A stretch of DNA of 64,000 bases from Thiomicrorhabdus indica (GTDB lineage Bacteria; Pseudomonadota; Gammaproteobacteria; Thiomicrospirales; Thiomicrospiraceae). A program made the position numbers and the translations under genes. The notes under the pieces are model-generated. The model had not been told where the DNA came from and did not search any database. It worked only from the letters and a program-made list of their open reading frames with translations. The stretch covers positions 2,046,001 through 2,110,000 of the forward strand of contig NZ_CP033040.1 in the NCBI RefSeq assembly GCF_004293625.1. The letters are read 5' to 3'. Numbering within the stretch: the first letter of the stretch is position 1; each line of letters starts with the position of its first letter. Below, piece by piece: positions 1-8,543 of the stretch.

Positions 1-537
1 AATGGAGTTAAAAATGCTTTCATAGCCAAAAATGGATTGTTCTGTCGCCTCAATATACCTAGCTTGATTCTCAATTAAGACGTTAAAAAGCTTAGGATGG
101 GAGGAGTTTTTTGATTTTTCTTCTAAAATGCGTTGAGCTACAACAGGATTTAAAGGTCCATCACCGATTGACAAATCAGTCGCACTATTTATTAATGTAT
201 CTAAAGAACTTTGGTGTAGAACAAGCAAAGCATGGTTATTAAGAACATCAGCGTCCGGTTTTGTTGAGTCCCTTAAATTTGAAATGAAGTTTTCATTCAT
301 TTCACCTTCAACATCATTAACAAAAATTAAATCTACTCCAGAGATATGAACAACAGGTAATTTTATTCCAGAAAACTCGACAGAAGATTGGCTCATTACT
401 TTTAATGAGTCTAATAAACCGACAATTTGCTTTTTATTATCAGAAAAAAAACGATAGCGATAACCTGCTTGAATATATTTTTCCAGCCATGAAACCATAT
501 TATTAACTAAAAAATCATTAAATGGTTGATTTGACAT
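1..537 (-). CDS. dptH: DptH-like phosphorothioation-dependent restriction protein, N-terminal part
   Basis: An open frame of 179 codons starts at an ATG at 537 and runs off the left edge, so only the N-terminus is visible. It overlaps the end of the upstream dptG-like gene by 20 bp, which fits translational coupling. In Dnd systems DptF, DptG and DptH form the restriction module that attacks DNA lacking phosphorothioate marks, and the genes usually lie in this order. The assignment rests mainly on position after dptF/dptG and on general resemblance of the N-terminus. The ATPase motifs expected in DptH would lie outside the window. No frameshift is seen in the visible part. Confidence 0.62.
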   Translation of the reverse strand, partial: MSNQPFNDFLVNNMVSWLEKYIQAGYRYRFFSDNKKQIVGLLDSLKVMSQSSVEFSGIKLPVVHISGVDLIFVNDVEGEMNENFISNLRDSTKPDADVLNNHALLVLHQSSLDTLINSATDLSIGDGPLNPVVAQRILEEKSKNSSHPKLFNVLIENQARYIEATEQSIFGYESIFNSI

Positions 538-1825
538 ATACAGCATCTCCACTATCACTTTTTCTATCAATATTCCCTACTTTCTCAAATAAATCTAATA
601 ATGCCATTTTGGATTTTTGATCAAAATAAACACCTCTTGCTTCAAACTTTGAAATTAACTCTTGAAAACGAATCTGTCCCTTATCAGCAATAGCAATATT
701 GGTTAGCAACACAATATAATCTTGATCAAATACAAGAATTTTCCCGAAACCTTGTCTAGCTTGAGTAAATGGACTACATATCTGTCTGTCGAATGCACGA
801 CGATATTTTTCAAAGACATCACCACGAGTACTTTGATCTTTAAACTGCTCGTAACATGAGTTCATAAGTTCATTTAAAGATTGATTTAAACTCATTGAAC
901 TGAAATCTTTTTCTGGTAGTTTTCTAGCTAGCCTAAACTCTTTGTTGAATTGATCAACAGCATTAATAGCGGACTGAGAGTCTCCTACCTGCTCTGGAAG
1001 CTCGTACAACCTCAAATCCTCTTGCTCAGTTACTTTTTGTAATGTTTCTAGTAAAGACAAATAAGGGAAAATGTACTTGGCATGCTCATATAACGTCTTA
1101 TAACCGTTATGAACGAGTTTTGACCTCTCCTTACTTGCCTTTTCATAGTTCAGCATAAAATACAGGGGTCTAGACACAGGTCTCTCAAATGTATGAGGAT
1201 GTAGGTTTAAAGCCAGCTGAGACACATACAAGAACAGATATAACTGTAAAAACTTTTCTGCATTCTCTTTAAAGAAAGTCGGGGTTCTCGACAAAAACGC
1301 GATGTCTTGGGTAAATAAATCATCTAAAAACGGTAAGTACGAGACCGTTTGATCATTGTGATTATTAACTTCCAGAGTTTCTAAAAAATAGTCCTCAACT
1401 CTCTGTTCAAGAAAATTAAGTTTAGTACTTAACTTAATCTGATAATCGTCTTGTTTCATCAAAAGCTTGAAAACTTGAAAAAACTTTCGTGATTTTTCGC
1501 TCGCAGTGTGTGCCTGAAACAAAGCAATAGAAAATGTAGGTATTTTATTTTCTGGAAAGAAAACAGCTTCTATTACATCTATGGCAGTAGGATCACTTAA
1601 GTCTTTTTTCAAATCCGATAACAATGAAGCTTTAAACTCATCATAATCAAACTTGTAAGGCAATTTTTTTTCCGATACATAAGAGACTAAAAGTCCCATG
1701 ATTTCTTTAAGGTCATAAACAGGGGTTTTACTTACATCTTTGGCAGTTAACGGATAATAACTTTCTGGAGGAACGTTTTTGATCCCTATTAACTCTACAG
1801 AAGCAGACTCTAATTTATGAAGCAT
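518..1825 (-). CDS. dptG: DptG-like phosphorothioation-dependent restriction protein
   Basis: A 435-residue soluble protein with no signal peptide or membrane segment and no catalytic motif that I can recognise. Its start ATG at 1825 has a good AGGTGAG ribosome site and lies inside the end of the upstream dptF-like gene (11-bp overlap). Its length suits DptG, the least characterised partner of the DptFGH restriction complex. The identification is mostly by operon context: an ATPase of DptF type in front, a DptH-like frame behind. It is probably needed for restriction of DNA that lacks phosphorothioate modification. The dndBCDE modification genes are not in the window and would have to lie to the left or elsewhere. 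Confidence 0.68.
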   Translation of the reverse strand: MLHKLESASVELIGIKNVPPESYYPLTAKDVSKTPVYDLKEIMGLLVSYVSEKKLPYKFDYDEFKASLLSDLKKDLSDPTAIDVIEAVFFPENKIPTFSIALFQAHTASEKSRKFFQVFKLLMKQDDYQIKLSTKLNFLEQRVEDYFLETLEVNNHNDQTVSYLPFLDDLFTQDIAFLSRTPTFFKENAEKFLQLYLFLYVSQLALNLHPHTFERPVSRPLYFMLNYEKASKERSKLVHNGYKTLYEHAKYIFPYLSLLETLQKVTEQEDLRLYELPEQVGDSQSAINAVDQFNKEFRLARKLPEKDFSSMSLNQSLNELMNSCYEQFKDQSTRGDVFEKYRRAFDRQICSPFTQARQGFGKILVFDQDYIVLLTNIAIADKGQIRFQELISKFEARGVYFDQKSKMALLDLFEKVGNIDRKSDSGDAVYVKSTI

Positions 1826-3398
1826 GTTTACTCACCTTGATTTTATGTCCACTATTTTTAAACTCATATGCAGTTGAATCTTTTACAATGACAATTTTGT
1901 TAGAGCTTTTAGCTTTATCAATAATATGTTCAATTAATTCTTCGAAGATAATAACCGTATTCCTATCATGCTTATTTGGCCGATAGCCTTTATTGATTGA
2001 ATTAATTAAATTGCAAACCTCCAAGGAAAAATCAAACTTTGAGAGAGGCTCATCATTTATTTTCAAGCAACATGGAAAGTTGTGAAGTGATTTTTGTTCG
2101 TGAGAAGCAATAGCATCCCAGTCCACATCAAATTCCACATTAGAGCACAGAGCATGATCGTTAATCTCTGTTAGAACAACTAAGTTTCTATCGGTAAGTG
2201 TTGGAAAGCTCTTATTTGCATAAGACATAACAGCACTTTCTAAAGCAGAGTAGAAGTCTTGAATAACTCTGTCATTTTCTTCCCTGTGCGCATCAATAAT
2301 TTCCAAGAAGTCGATGACATCCCTTCTATCAAATATTTTTTTATATCTTTCTATATAACTTGATTCAAAAGAATATTCTTTGAACAAATACATTGTTCGT
2401 ATAATAGTTGCAACATCCTCTCTAGCTAGAAACTCAGCCCCCAAAACATCATTTAACTCTCTTAAAAAAAATTCTAATTCAGGAAGTTTTTTATTACTTC
2501 TTGCTTCTAAAATGAGAGTGTCTATCTGCTCTTCACGAATTAAGCAAGGGTCCTCTTTACGGAGATTTTCAAATATCGCACTTTCAGAAGATTCAAATAA
2601 TGTTGTTGAAGGTATACGAGGCGAAACTAAAAGACCATATAAAAAATCCAGCAAGCTTCTAGCTGTCAAGAACTGTTCGTATTTCAGGTGAATATCAATT
2701 AATAACTCAACAATTAATTTTTGAACACATTCAAACGAAAGCATCCTAAAATTTTTGTGAACTTGACTATCTTCACCATTATTCACATCATTCAAATATG
2801 CTGAATAGAAAGGGTTACTTTCATTCTTATCAAACACCTTTTGAAATAAATCTCGGATAAACTTAGATTGAACAGTCCCATTGGAAAAACTGAACTTGGA
2901 ATAATCCTCAAAGTTTATAAAGCTAGCAATACCCTTTGCTACGCCTTTATCAACAAAGTCATTAATATCTTTTCTTATATCCAGGTGAGAATCAGCACCT
3001 TCTTTAGCATAGTTTAGAAGTATTCCGATATTAATACCTACCACCAAAGATCGATTATTCGCTTTAAATTCATCAAACCTTTGATCCAAGGCTTCAATTG
3101 CCGATTGAGTTGGGCTAAAACTATGCGTTGCATCAATGTGAAAATCACAAAATGACTCAAAATTATTGATATTTCTTCCAATAAGCGCAGACTTTCCATC
3201 TCCACTACTTCCACAAAGAAATATAACTTTCTTTTTGGCTCTTGAGCCTTCAAGCAACCTAATAAAATCTGATTCTATTTCTGTTTCGATATATAGATAA
3301 TCGTGAATTGATCTTTCACTCAATGAATTTGAGTTGGCTGTAAAAACTGCATTGGGTGAAGACTTTGAGAGTTGATCAACTAGATTTTGTAATTTCAT
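1815..3398 (-). CDS. dptF: DptF-like phosphorothioation-dependent restriction ATPase
   Basis: About 527 residues. The Walker A motif GSSGDGKS lies near residues 63-70 and is followed by the THSF segment that I associate with DptF. I chose the ATG at 3398 because a GGAA ribosome site lies 2-6 bases before it; a TTG three codons upstream is possible. It is the first gene of a three-gene overlapping operon (dptF-dptG-dptH). Known role of the family: NTPase component of the complex that restricts DNA not protected by sulfur modification. An IS3-family element and a gene remnant lie directly upstream, so the original promoter region may have been altered. Confidence 0.75.
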   Translation of the reverse strand: MKLQNLVDQLSKSSPNAVFTANSNSLSERSIHDYLYIETEIESDFIRLLEGSRAKKKVIFLCGSSGDGKSALIGRNINNFESFCDFHIDATHSFSPTQSAIEALDQRFDEFKANNRSLVVGINIGILLNYAKEGADSHLDIRKDINDFVDKGVAKGIASFINFEDYSKFSFSNGTVQSKFIRDLFQKVFDKNESNPFYSAYLNDVNNGEDSQVHKNFRMLSFECVQKLIVELLIDIHLKYEQFLTARSLLDFLYGLLVSPRIPSTTLFESSESAIFENLRKEDPCLIREEQIDTLILEARSNKKLPELEFFLRELNDVLGAEFLAREDVATIIRTMYLFKEYSFESSYIERYKKIFDRRDVIDFLEIIDAHREENDRVIQDFYSALESAVMSYANKSFPTLTDRNLVVLTEINDHALCSNVEFDVDWDAIASHEQKSLHNFPCCLKINDEPLSKFDFSLEVCNLINSINKGYRPNKHDRNTVIIFEELIEHIIDKAKSSNKIVIVKDSTAYEFKNSGHKIKVSKHAS

Positions 3399-3438
3399 AA
3401 TTTCCAACTAGTTTAATGAAACCGTGTCATAAAAAGCA

Positions 3439-3630
3439 TCATGTTACTGCATTTTGCTTTAGGAAGGCGGTGATTTTCTGTTTCAGCACTTCAAAGATTT
3501 GCAGTGCTTGCTGCAATTTGGATAAGTCAACTTATGGCTGCTCTTCTCGAATTGTTCTCACTGCATAAGAAGAGGATTTTGAAAGAATGTTCAAAGCCTG
3601 TATCTCTAACCTTTCAATGAAACTGTAGTT
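3439..3630 (-). pseudogene. Remnant of an unrecognised gene, one in-frame stop
   Basis: Read on the minus strand, one frame stays open from 3630 to a TGA at 3439 apart from a single TAA near the middle. The translation is protein-like, with an amphipathic helix rich in Leu, Lys and Gln at the end (LSKLQQALQIFEVLKQKIT). There is no start codon, and the frame closes on a TAA just before the left end of the IS3-type element. It looks like the 3' part of a gene degraded before or by IS insertion. I do not recognise the family. Confidence 0.35.
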
Positions 3631-3730
3631 TTATTGCGTAATAATTCTACACATTAAACAAAATGAACTGGTCTAATAGCAGTGGACACTTTTATAAGAG
3701 ACAATAGATGTTGTCGAACTAGGAGTGATC

Positions 3731-4021
3731 ATGAGTCAAAAGAGAACGTATAAAACTTACACCGATGAGTTTAAAAAAGAAGCGGTCGCGTTGGTAACGG
3801 ATCAAGGTTACAGTGTGGCAGAAGCGGCTGAATCCTTAGGTGTCAGAACGAATTTGATTTACAAGTGGAAAGAGAAGTTTGAAGCCCAAGCCAATGGGTC
3901 AGCACTGAGTCAAGATGAACGTGCCGAGTTGAAACAGTTACGTGCTGAAAACAAACGCTTAAAGCTCGAAAAAGAGATCTTAAAAAAAGCTTCAGCCCTT
4001 CTGGCGCAAGACATCCGATAA
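3731..4021 (+). CDS. IS3-family transposase OrfA (helix-turn-helix)
   Basis: About 96 residues: an N-terminal helix-turn-helix (residues about 5-55) followed by a Lys/Glu/Leu-rich leucine-zipper helix, the standard OrfA plan. It binds the IS ends and dimerises. The ATG at 3731 follows an AGGAG ribosome site (3721-3725); a GTG two codons earlier is unlikely because it overlaps that site. Near the end the frame crosses a run of seven A residues and G, where a -1 shift leads into the downstream frame. Confidence 0.9.
   Translation: MSQKRTYKTYTDEFKKEAVALVTDQGYSVAEAAESLGVRTNLIYKWKEKFEAQANGSALSQDERAELKQLRAENKRLKLEKEILKKASALLAQDIR
3982..3989 (+). promoter_or_regulatory. Probable -1 programmed frameshift site of the IS
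   Basis: Seven A residues followed by G, inside orfA. The -1 frame has no stop codon between this run and the orfB start at 4033, so slippage would give an OrfAB fusion transposase, as is known for IS3-family elements. I did not look for a stimulatory RNA structure. Confidence 0.7.
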
Positions 4022-4032
4022 CGTTTTCCTTC

Positions 4033-4893
4033 ATGGATGAATTGATTCAGGAGGGCTTACCCGTTAAGCCTGTGAGCCAGGTGTTAAAACTCAGTCGTTC
4101 AGGCTATTACGCATGGAAAAAGCGGCCTAAAAAAGTGCTCAAGGCAGAACAACTTGAACTCTATTGTGTCGCCAAACAGCTTTTCAAAGAGAGCCGTGAC
4201 AGTTTGGGCTCTCGTGAACTCGCTAAAGCCTTACGTAAAGCGGGCTTCCCTGTCAGTCGAGAGAAAACACGTCAGCTCATGAAAACGCTGGGGTTAGTCG
4301 TCAAGCAGCGTCGAGCTTATAAAGTAACGACTAAGCATAACTTGACACATCGAGTGGCGGATAACTTGGTCAAGATGAAGTTCAATCCAAGCGCGATGAA
4401 TCAAGTTTGGGCAGGCGATATCACCTACTTGAAAACACCAGAAGGCTGGCTGTATTTAAGTGTTGTGATGGACCTGTATTCCCGCCGTATTATCGGTTGG
4501 GCCGTGAGTGAAAGAATGACGGTCGAACTCGTCATGCAATCCTTACAGCAAGCGTATTGGCTACGAGGGCATCCCAAAGGCGTGATTTTTCACAGTGATC
4601 GTGGCTCTCAATACACCAGCAAACGGTTTGCCTCGCTACTCGCCAAGCAAAATATGACGGCTTCTATGGGTGATGTCGGAGCATGTTGGGATAATGCCGT
4701 TGTTGAACGATTCTTTGGCAGCTTAAAACACGATTGGCTGTTTAAAGCTTACCATCCAACACGCGAGAGCATGAAACAAGACGTAGCGGATTACATGCGC
4801 TACTACAACTTAAAAAGGCTTCATACTGCGAACGGTGATTTGACGCCAATAGAGTATGAAAATTGTAAAAACCAAGTGTCCCAAAAAGCTTGA
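4033..4893 (+). CDS. IS3-family transposase OrfB, DDE catalytic domain
   Basis: 286 residues: an HTH_21-like N-terminal segment (about 40-100) and an rve integrase core. The DDE residues are visible as the Asp of WAGDITYL, the Asp of FHSDRGSQYTS and the Glu of DNAVVERFF, and the family's C-terminal tail with HxANG is present. It catalyses cut-out and re-insertion of the element, normally as the OrfAB fusion made by frameshifting. The frame is complete and shows no damage. Confidence 0.92.
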   Translation: MDELIQEGLPVKPVSQVLKLSRSGYYAWKKRPKKVLKAEQLELYCVAKQLFKESRDSLGSRELAKALRKAGFPVSREKTRQLMKTLGLVVKQRRAYKVTTKHNLTHRVADNLVKMKFNPSAMNQVWAGDITYLKTPEGWLYLSVVMDLYSRRIIGWAVSERMTVELVMQSLQQAYWLRGHPKGVIFHSDRGSQYTSKRFASLLAKQNMTASMGDVGACWDNAVVERFFGSLKHDWLFKAYHPTRESMKQDVADYMRYYNLKRLHTANGDLTPIEYENCKNQVSQKA

Positions 4894-4950
4894 CCAGAAC
4901 GTATTAAGATATGCATTTACACTGGATTTAACGTTACTAAAAGAGCACAC

Positions 4951-4983
4951 AAAAAAGGCCAGCCATTTCTGGCCAGCCTTTAA
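4951..4983. terminator. Bidirectional intrinsic terminator
   Basis: A stem of GGCCAG and CTGGCC (4957-4962 with 4969-4974) is flanked by an A run on the left and a CTTT stretch on the right. It lies between the IS element and the end of the minus-strand DUF927 gene and can serve that gene. Confidence 0.75.
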
Positions 4984-5004
4984 GTTCACTACTATTTATT
5001 TTAA

Positions 5005-6660
5005 TCAGCTAAGTTGATCGAGCATTGAATAGTCAAAACAATAGCATCTTGGTTTTTGATTACCGATCATAATCTGATGGGTATTCCTCCCTTCTGAATT
5101 TTTTACAATTGCATCAGACCAATCTGGTTGAGCCCATAGCTCTTTAAAATCCTTTGAAGTTGCAGCACCTTTAATCTCTTTGGATGGAATTGCTATGACC
5201 AGTTTACCCTTCACTTTTGTTTTAAATGCTTTTCCACTTTCAAAGTCTACAGCATCTGAACCGGAGGTAAGATCAATAACCAATTCATCGTCAAAATACA
5301 TTTTGAAAGCCTTCTTGAGTGCTTTAACCTTTTTAGTTTCATAAACTTCAAACCTACTATTAACCGCATCATCGAAGCACTTTTTGATCCCCTCAAAAAC
5401 CTCCTCTTCAGTCAGTTCTAGAATCCTAAACTTAATCGCCATCACACCAGCTACATAAGCCAAAGCAAATCGATCAGCAATTCGCTTTTGCTGTCCATTC
5501 ACTTCAACGCCTTCCAAAACTCTGTCTAGGAATTTCTTCTGCGATCGGGCAATTCTCTTTTTTATAAAATCTTCCCCATGATCTTGCAAGAGCTCAACAA
5601 AACGTTTTCTAAACCGATTCTTAGCGTGACCATTATGTTTATTGATTAGCTCTTTAATCCCATCAATTGCCATAGCAGAACTGGTATAGCCATAAGGAAT
5701 CGTCTCAAATATTCCAAGCTCTTCACCGGCATCAGCAGGAATATCAATAACCCTTACCTGTTCTCCTGCCATCTGATTCAGACCGCTTTGCTTTGCATGA
5801 TTGTTAAGGCTTAACTCACCAGCACTAATCATCACTAAATGCCACTTTCTATTAAAGCTTTGATAGGCCTTGCTTCTGCACTTACCCCTTCCCTCTGAAA
5901 GGTTGTAAATAATTTGCGAAGCAATTTCAACTGCCTTAACAGGACTGGAATGTAATAATTTCAATTCATCTAAGACCAACAATGAGTCAGAAGCCCCTTC
6001 TGCCAACTCTTCAGCTCCAGTTTCAGTCATATTCCAATCTCGGACAAAATCCCTATTTCCATAGACTGATGCGGCCACAAGAAGCATAGTACTTTTACCA
6101 ATTGAGCTATCACCATAAAAATGAAAGCCACCTGTCTGAACATTCGAATATCGAATCAACACACCTGATAATCCTGAGCAAACTGCAAGCATTAATCTTG
6201 AACTGCTTTGCATAAAACTAGATACATGAGCTTTCCATTCATTACCAGAACCATTTTTAGATTCTCTTGGCAACTGACAATCTAAATCTGGGGCAAGCAT
6301 AGGCCCTAACTGGTTACTTAATGTCCCTATGACCTCATTGCTAGAAGATAAGTAAACGCCACCATGCCACCCTGGACGTCTTACCACCAATACACGGGCA
6401 ATCGCATTCTCATTGATCAATTGCATAATCTGATCAAGTCTGCCTTTATCATGGATAGACGCAGAGGGAAAGCCGTTACTTAGTAAAAATTCCTTGCATC
6501 TGGTTGGCGAAGAATAGTCCACATGACTAATTAACTCTCCAACCATTTCGCCATCTCTGTTATGGAATTCAATCAGCTTATAGGTTTTATTACATTTATC
6601 TGACTCAGGTACATCTATACTTGATTCAGCGATTAGCTTTACAGAAGTGTATATTTCCAT
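5005..6660 (-). CDS. DUF927-type ATPase of an integrative element
   Basis: 551 residues of the DUF927 type, found on phages, plasmids and integrative elements and thought to be helicase-like ATPases in element replication. The central region carries a Walker A motif, GDSSIGKS (about 183-190), and a Walker B segment, LLVLDE (about 228-232). The start ATG at 6660 has an AAGGAAA ribosome site. It lies downstream of the HUH-type replication protein and AlpA regulator on the same strand, so it probably forms the replication module with them. No damage is seen. The function is inferred from family and context. Confidence 0.8.
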   Translation of the reverse strand: MEIYTSVKLIAESSIDVPESDKCNKTYKLIEFHNRDGEMVGELISHVDYSSPTRCKEFLLSNGFPSASIHDKGRLDQIMQLINENAIARVLVVRRPGWHGGVYLSSSNEVIGTLSNQLGPMLAPDLDCQLPRESKNGSGNEWKAHVSSFMQSSSRLMLAVCSGLSGVLIRYSNVQTGGFHFYGDSSIGKSTMLLVAASVYGNRDFVRDWNMTETGAEELAEGASDSLLVLDELKLLHSSPVKAVEIASQIIYNLSEGRGKCRSKAYQSFNRKWHLVMISAGELSLNNHAKQSGLNQMAGEQVRVIDIPADAGEELGIFETIPYGYTSSAMAIDGIKELINKHNGHAKNRFRKRFVELLQDHGEDFIKKRIARSQKKFLDRVLEGVEVNGQQKRIADRFALAYVAGVMAIKFRILELTEEEVFEGIKKCFDDAVNSRFEVYETKKVKALKKAFKMYFDDELVIDLTSGSDAVDFESGKAFKTKVKGKLVIAIPSKEIKGAATSKDFKELWAQPDWSDAIVKNSEGRNTHQIMIGNQKPRCYCFDYSMLDQLS

Positions 6661-6860
6661 GAAAATTTCCTTATATTTGTTTAATTCACTAAATCACCAA
6701 ATCACTTTTTAAATTGGTGTTTAGCGCTAGCTGACAAACTTGCAGTGGGGCTAAGTAGTGTTGTTTAACAAACTTACTCAAACCCCTCTCTATAAAGATC
6801 TACAAGTAATGTCCTCTATTGATTTACAGTCTTCTTTAATGATTCCTAATGACAAAACAG

Positions 6861-7616
6861 TTAGAGAAGGTTCTTTCGAACACCAAACTTGAGTGTCATT
6901 TCTGAGGGTTTAGTACGGTTCAATTTCACATATGCTAAGGCTGCTTCTGGATCTCTTAACCGATACTTTCCAGTCATTCTTTTACCATTGGAATTCACGT
7001 AATAGAGGACTCTCATAGGGGAGATTTTGAGACAATATGTAGATACCTTGATCGGTGAATTAATCACCTTAACAACCATTGGTCGGTCTACAACATCATC
7101 CCTAGTGTTGATATTTTTATCTTCTTTTAAACGACGGCGAAGCTCTTTAAAAGCATCTGGCTGATAGGTCATAATCAAGTGAATGTGCGGTAACCAAAGC
7201 TGCAATTGCTCGTGAAAATCAAACTCAATATTTCCAATAGCAATGCCAGTAAACCCTGAATCTTCTAGGTTTCTTATAACGGCACGTTTAAAGCTGCTAA
7301 TCTTCCATTTGTAGAACGCTTTACTAGTCATCGCAAACTTGTAATAAATCAGAGTTACAAACCGGAATTCTTTTTGGCTACACCCTATAAGGTCGACTAA
7401 GTATTCAACCTCCTGTAATCTGCGATTTCGATTACAAATTGGGCAGGCTAGACTTCCACATGGCAGAGCTTCTAGAAAACACCTTTCAAGAGTGTCCGCT
7501 AGGATTTGGCTCTTCTTATGGTGATCACTTTTTAGTTGAGACTGGCGCTCGGCTGTCTCATTTTCACAATCTTGTTCAGACTCAATCATTGAACTTATCT
7601 TTATGCGGCTCATCAT
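6861..7616 (-). CDS. HUH-type replication initiator or nicking protein with Cys cluster
   Basis: About 251 residues. Four cysteines in the first third (including CGSLACPIC) look like a small zinc site, and LPHIHLIM near residues 142-149 is a good HUH metal-binding motif of rolling-circle initiators and relaxases. The catalytic tyrosine is not certain; a TYCLK segment further on is a candidate. I prefer the ATG at 7616, which overlaps the alpA stop as ATGA with GGGAG five bases upstream, over the ATG at 7628. Inferred role: nicking at the element's origin, possibly the palindromic iterons at 7930-7986, with the DUF927 ATPase as motor. Confidence 0.65.
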   Translation of the reverse strand: MMSRIKISSMIESEQDCENETAERQSQLKSDHHKKSQILADTLERCFLEALPCGSLACPICNRNRRLQEVEYLVDLIGCSQKEFRFVTLIYYKFAMTSKAFYKWKISSFKRAVIRNLEDSGFTGIAIGNIEFDFHEQLQLWLPHIHLIMTYQPDAFKELRRRLKEDKNINTRDDVVDRPMVVKVINSPIKVSTYCLKISPMRVLYYVNSNGKRMTGKYRLRDPEAALAYVKLNRTKPSEMTLKFGVRKNLL

Positions 7617-7822
7617 TTCATCTCCCATTGCTTAACTGATACTCGACTTTCAATCCATGCTTCGACTTCGCGGTAACGCCATGCAACAGATCGCTTACCA
7701 CTCAACTGAACAGGGTTGGGAAACCCACCTTCATTAACCAAGCGGTATAGGGTGGTTTTTGAAATCGCACAAAGGTTTAAAACCTCAGGTAATTTAATTA
7801 ACTTAAGATTTTTATTAATCAT
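7613..7822 (-). CDS. AlpA-family regulator/excisionase
   Basis: 69 residues forming a single MerR-like winged helix-turn-helix of the AlpA family (ISKTTLYRLVNEGGFPNPVQ, then AWRYREVEAWI). These small proteins switch on integrase or excision functions of prophages and integrative elements. The start at 7822 has a clear GGAG ribosome site seven bases upstream. Its stop overlaps the start of the HUH-protein gene, so the two are translated together. The three palindromic iterons lie about 110 bp upstream and may control it. Confidence 0.85.
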   Translation of the reverse strand: MINKNLKLIKLPEVLNLCAISKTTLYRLVNEGGFPNPVQLSGKRSVAWRYREVEAWIESRVSVKQWEMK

Positions 7823-7929
7823 CGGATGTCTCCAAAATATATGACGAATCCAGCACCATTGCTTTCATCCGACGTTTCTTTACAAGACCTTAAAACCACC
7901 CTAAAACCAGCCATTCAGAGCTTAAATCC

Positions 7930-7986
7930 GTGACGGTCACAAATAACTAACTGTGACGGTCACACACCCATATTTGTGACGGTCAC
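7930..7986. repeat. Three palindromic iterons at exact 23-bp spacing
   Basis: The 11-bp palindrome GTGACGGTCAC occurs at 7930-7940, 7953-7963 and 7976-7986, each followed by A. The start-to-start distance is 23 bp both times. The array lies in the gap between the minus-strand alpA-rep-DUF927 operon and the plus-strand gene at 8041. It could be a replication origin with iterons for the HUH protein, or an operator bound by a dimer of AlpA or of the 163-residue protein. Confidence 0.85.
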
Positions 7987-8040
7987 ATTTCATCTTGATA
8001 AAATAGAGAATCACTATGACTACAGAAGAGCATCACAATC

Positions 8041-8532
8041 ATGGCTACAAATAAAAAACTTACCCAAAAAGCAGGCAGCGCTAAAAGACAGGAAACTCGC
8101 CGTAAGAAATTCACAGATGCCGGCTTTAAACGCCTTGAAATGTTTATTAGCGATTCAACAGAAGAGTTGCTCTTTGAACTAATGAAAAATTGCGGTTATC
8201 AGGATTACGCTATAGAGGGCTCAAGTAAGGGAAAAACCTTGGATGTTTCAAACTTCCTTACATTCTTGATAAAAGATGCCGCAATCAATGAAAGTGAGTA
8301 CAACTTGTTCAATAAAGAACTACACAATTTACTCATGATTTCAGATATACATAACCACCTGAAATCTCAAGAAGGCTATGAGGATGGAAAACTTCGACAG
8401 TTTTTGCATGACAATAACTTTGCCATTCCTGACTCAATGGAAGATAAAAAACTCAAAGGAAAATCAGCCGAAGGACGTATTAGAAGGGCTTTAAAAACAC
8501 ATGACGCTGAAGAGTTCTCAGAGCTGCTCTAA
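8041..8532 (+). CDS. Basic small protein of the integrative element, unknown function
   Basis: 163 residues. The first 30 are strongly basic (RRKKF, FKRLEMF) and could include a ribbon-helix-helix-like DNA-binding part; the rest is mixed helical with no known motif. There is no signal peptide. It starts 54 bp after the last of three palindromic iterons and faces away from the alpA-rep operon. A role as autoregulator or copy-control protein binding those sites is plausible but is inference. No strong ribosome site is seen before the ATG. Confidence 0.6.
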   Translation: MATNKKLTQKAGSAKRQETRRKKFTDAGFKRLEMFISDSTEELLFELMKNCGYQDYAIEGSSKGKTLDVSNFLTFLIKDAAINESEYNLFNKELHNLLMISDIHNHLKSQEGYEDGKLRQFLHDNNFAIPDSMEDKKLKGKSAEGRIRRALKTHDAEEFSELL

Positions 8533-8543
8533 TTCACCAAATA

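Larger units (their letters stand above)
3665..4900 (+). mobile_element. IS3-family insertion sequence
   Basis: About 1.24 kb holding the two overlapping reading frames of an IS3-type transposase. The ends form an imperfect inverted repeat: the left end shows CTGGTC and GACACTT at the same spacing as the reverse complement of the right end. The element begins with TG as is usual for the family. I see no clear target-site duplication, so the outer boundaries are approximate by a few bases. Both reading frames are intact, so the element may still be active. It sits upstream of the dpt operon. Confidence 0.88.

Noticed and set aside
7930-7986. Iteron array considered as a CRISPR
   Set aside because: Only three 11-12 bp repeats with 11-12 bp gaps and no cas genes; size is far too small.
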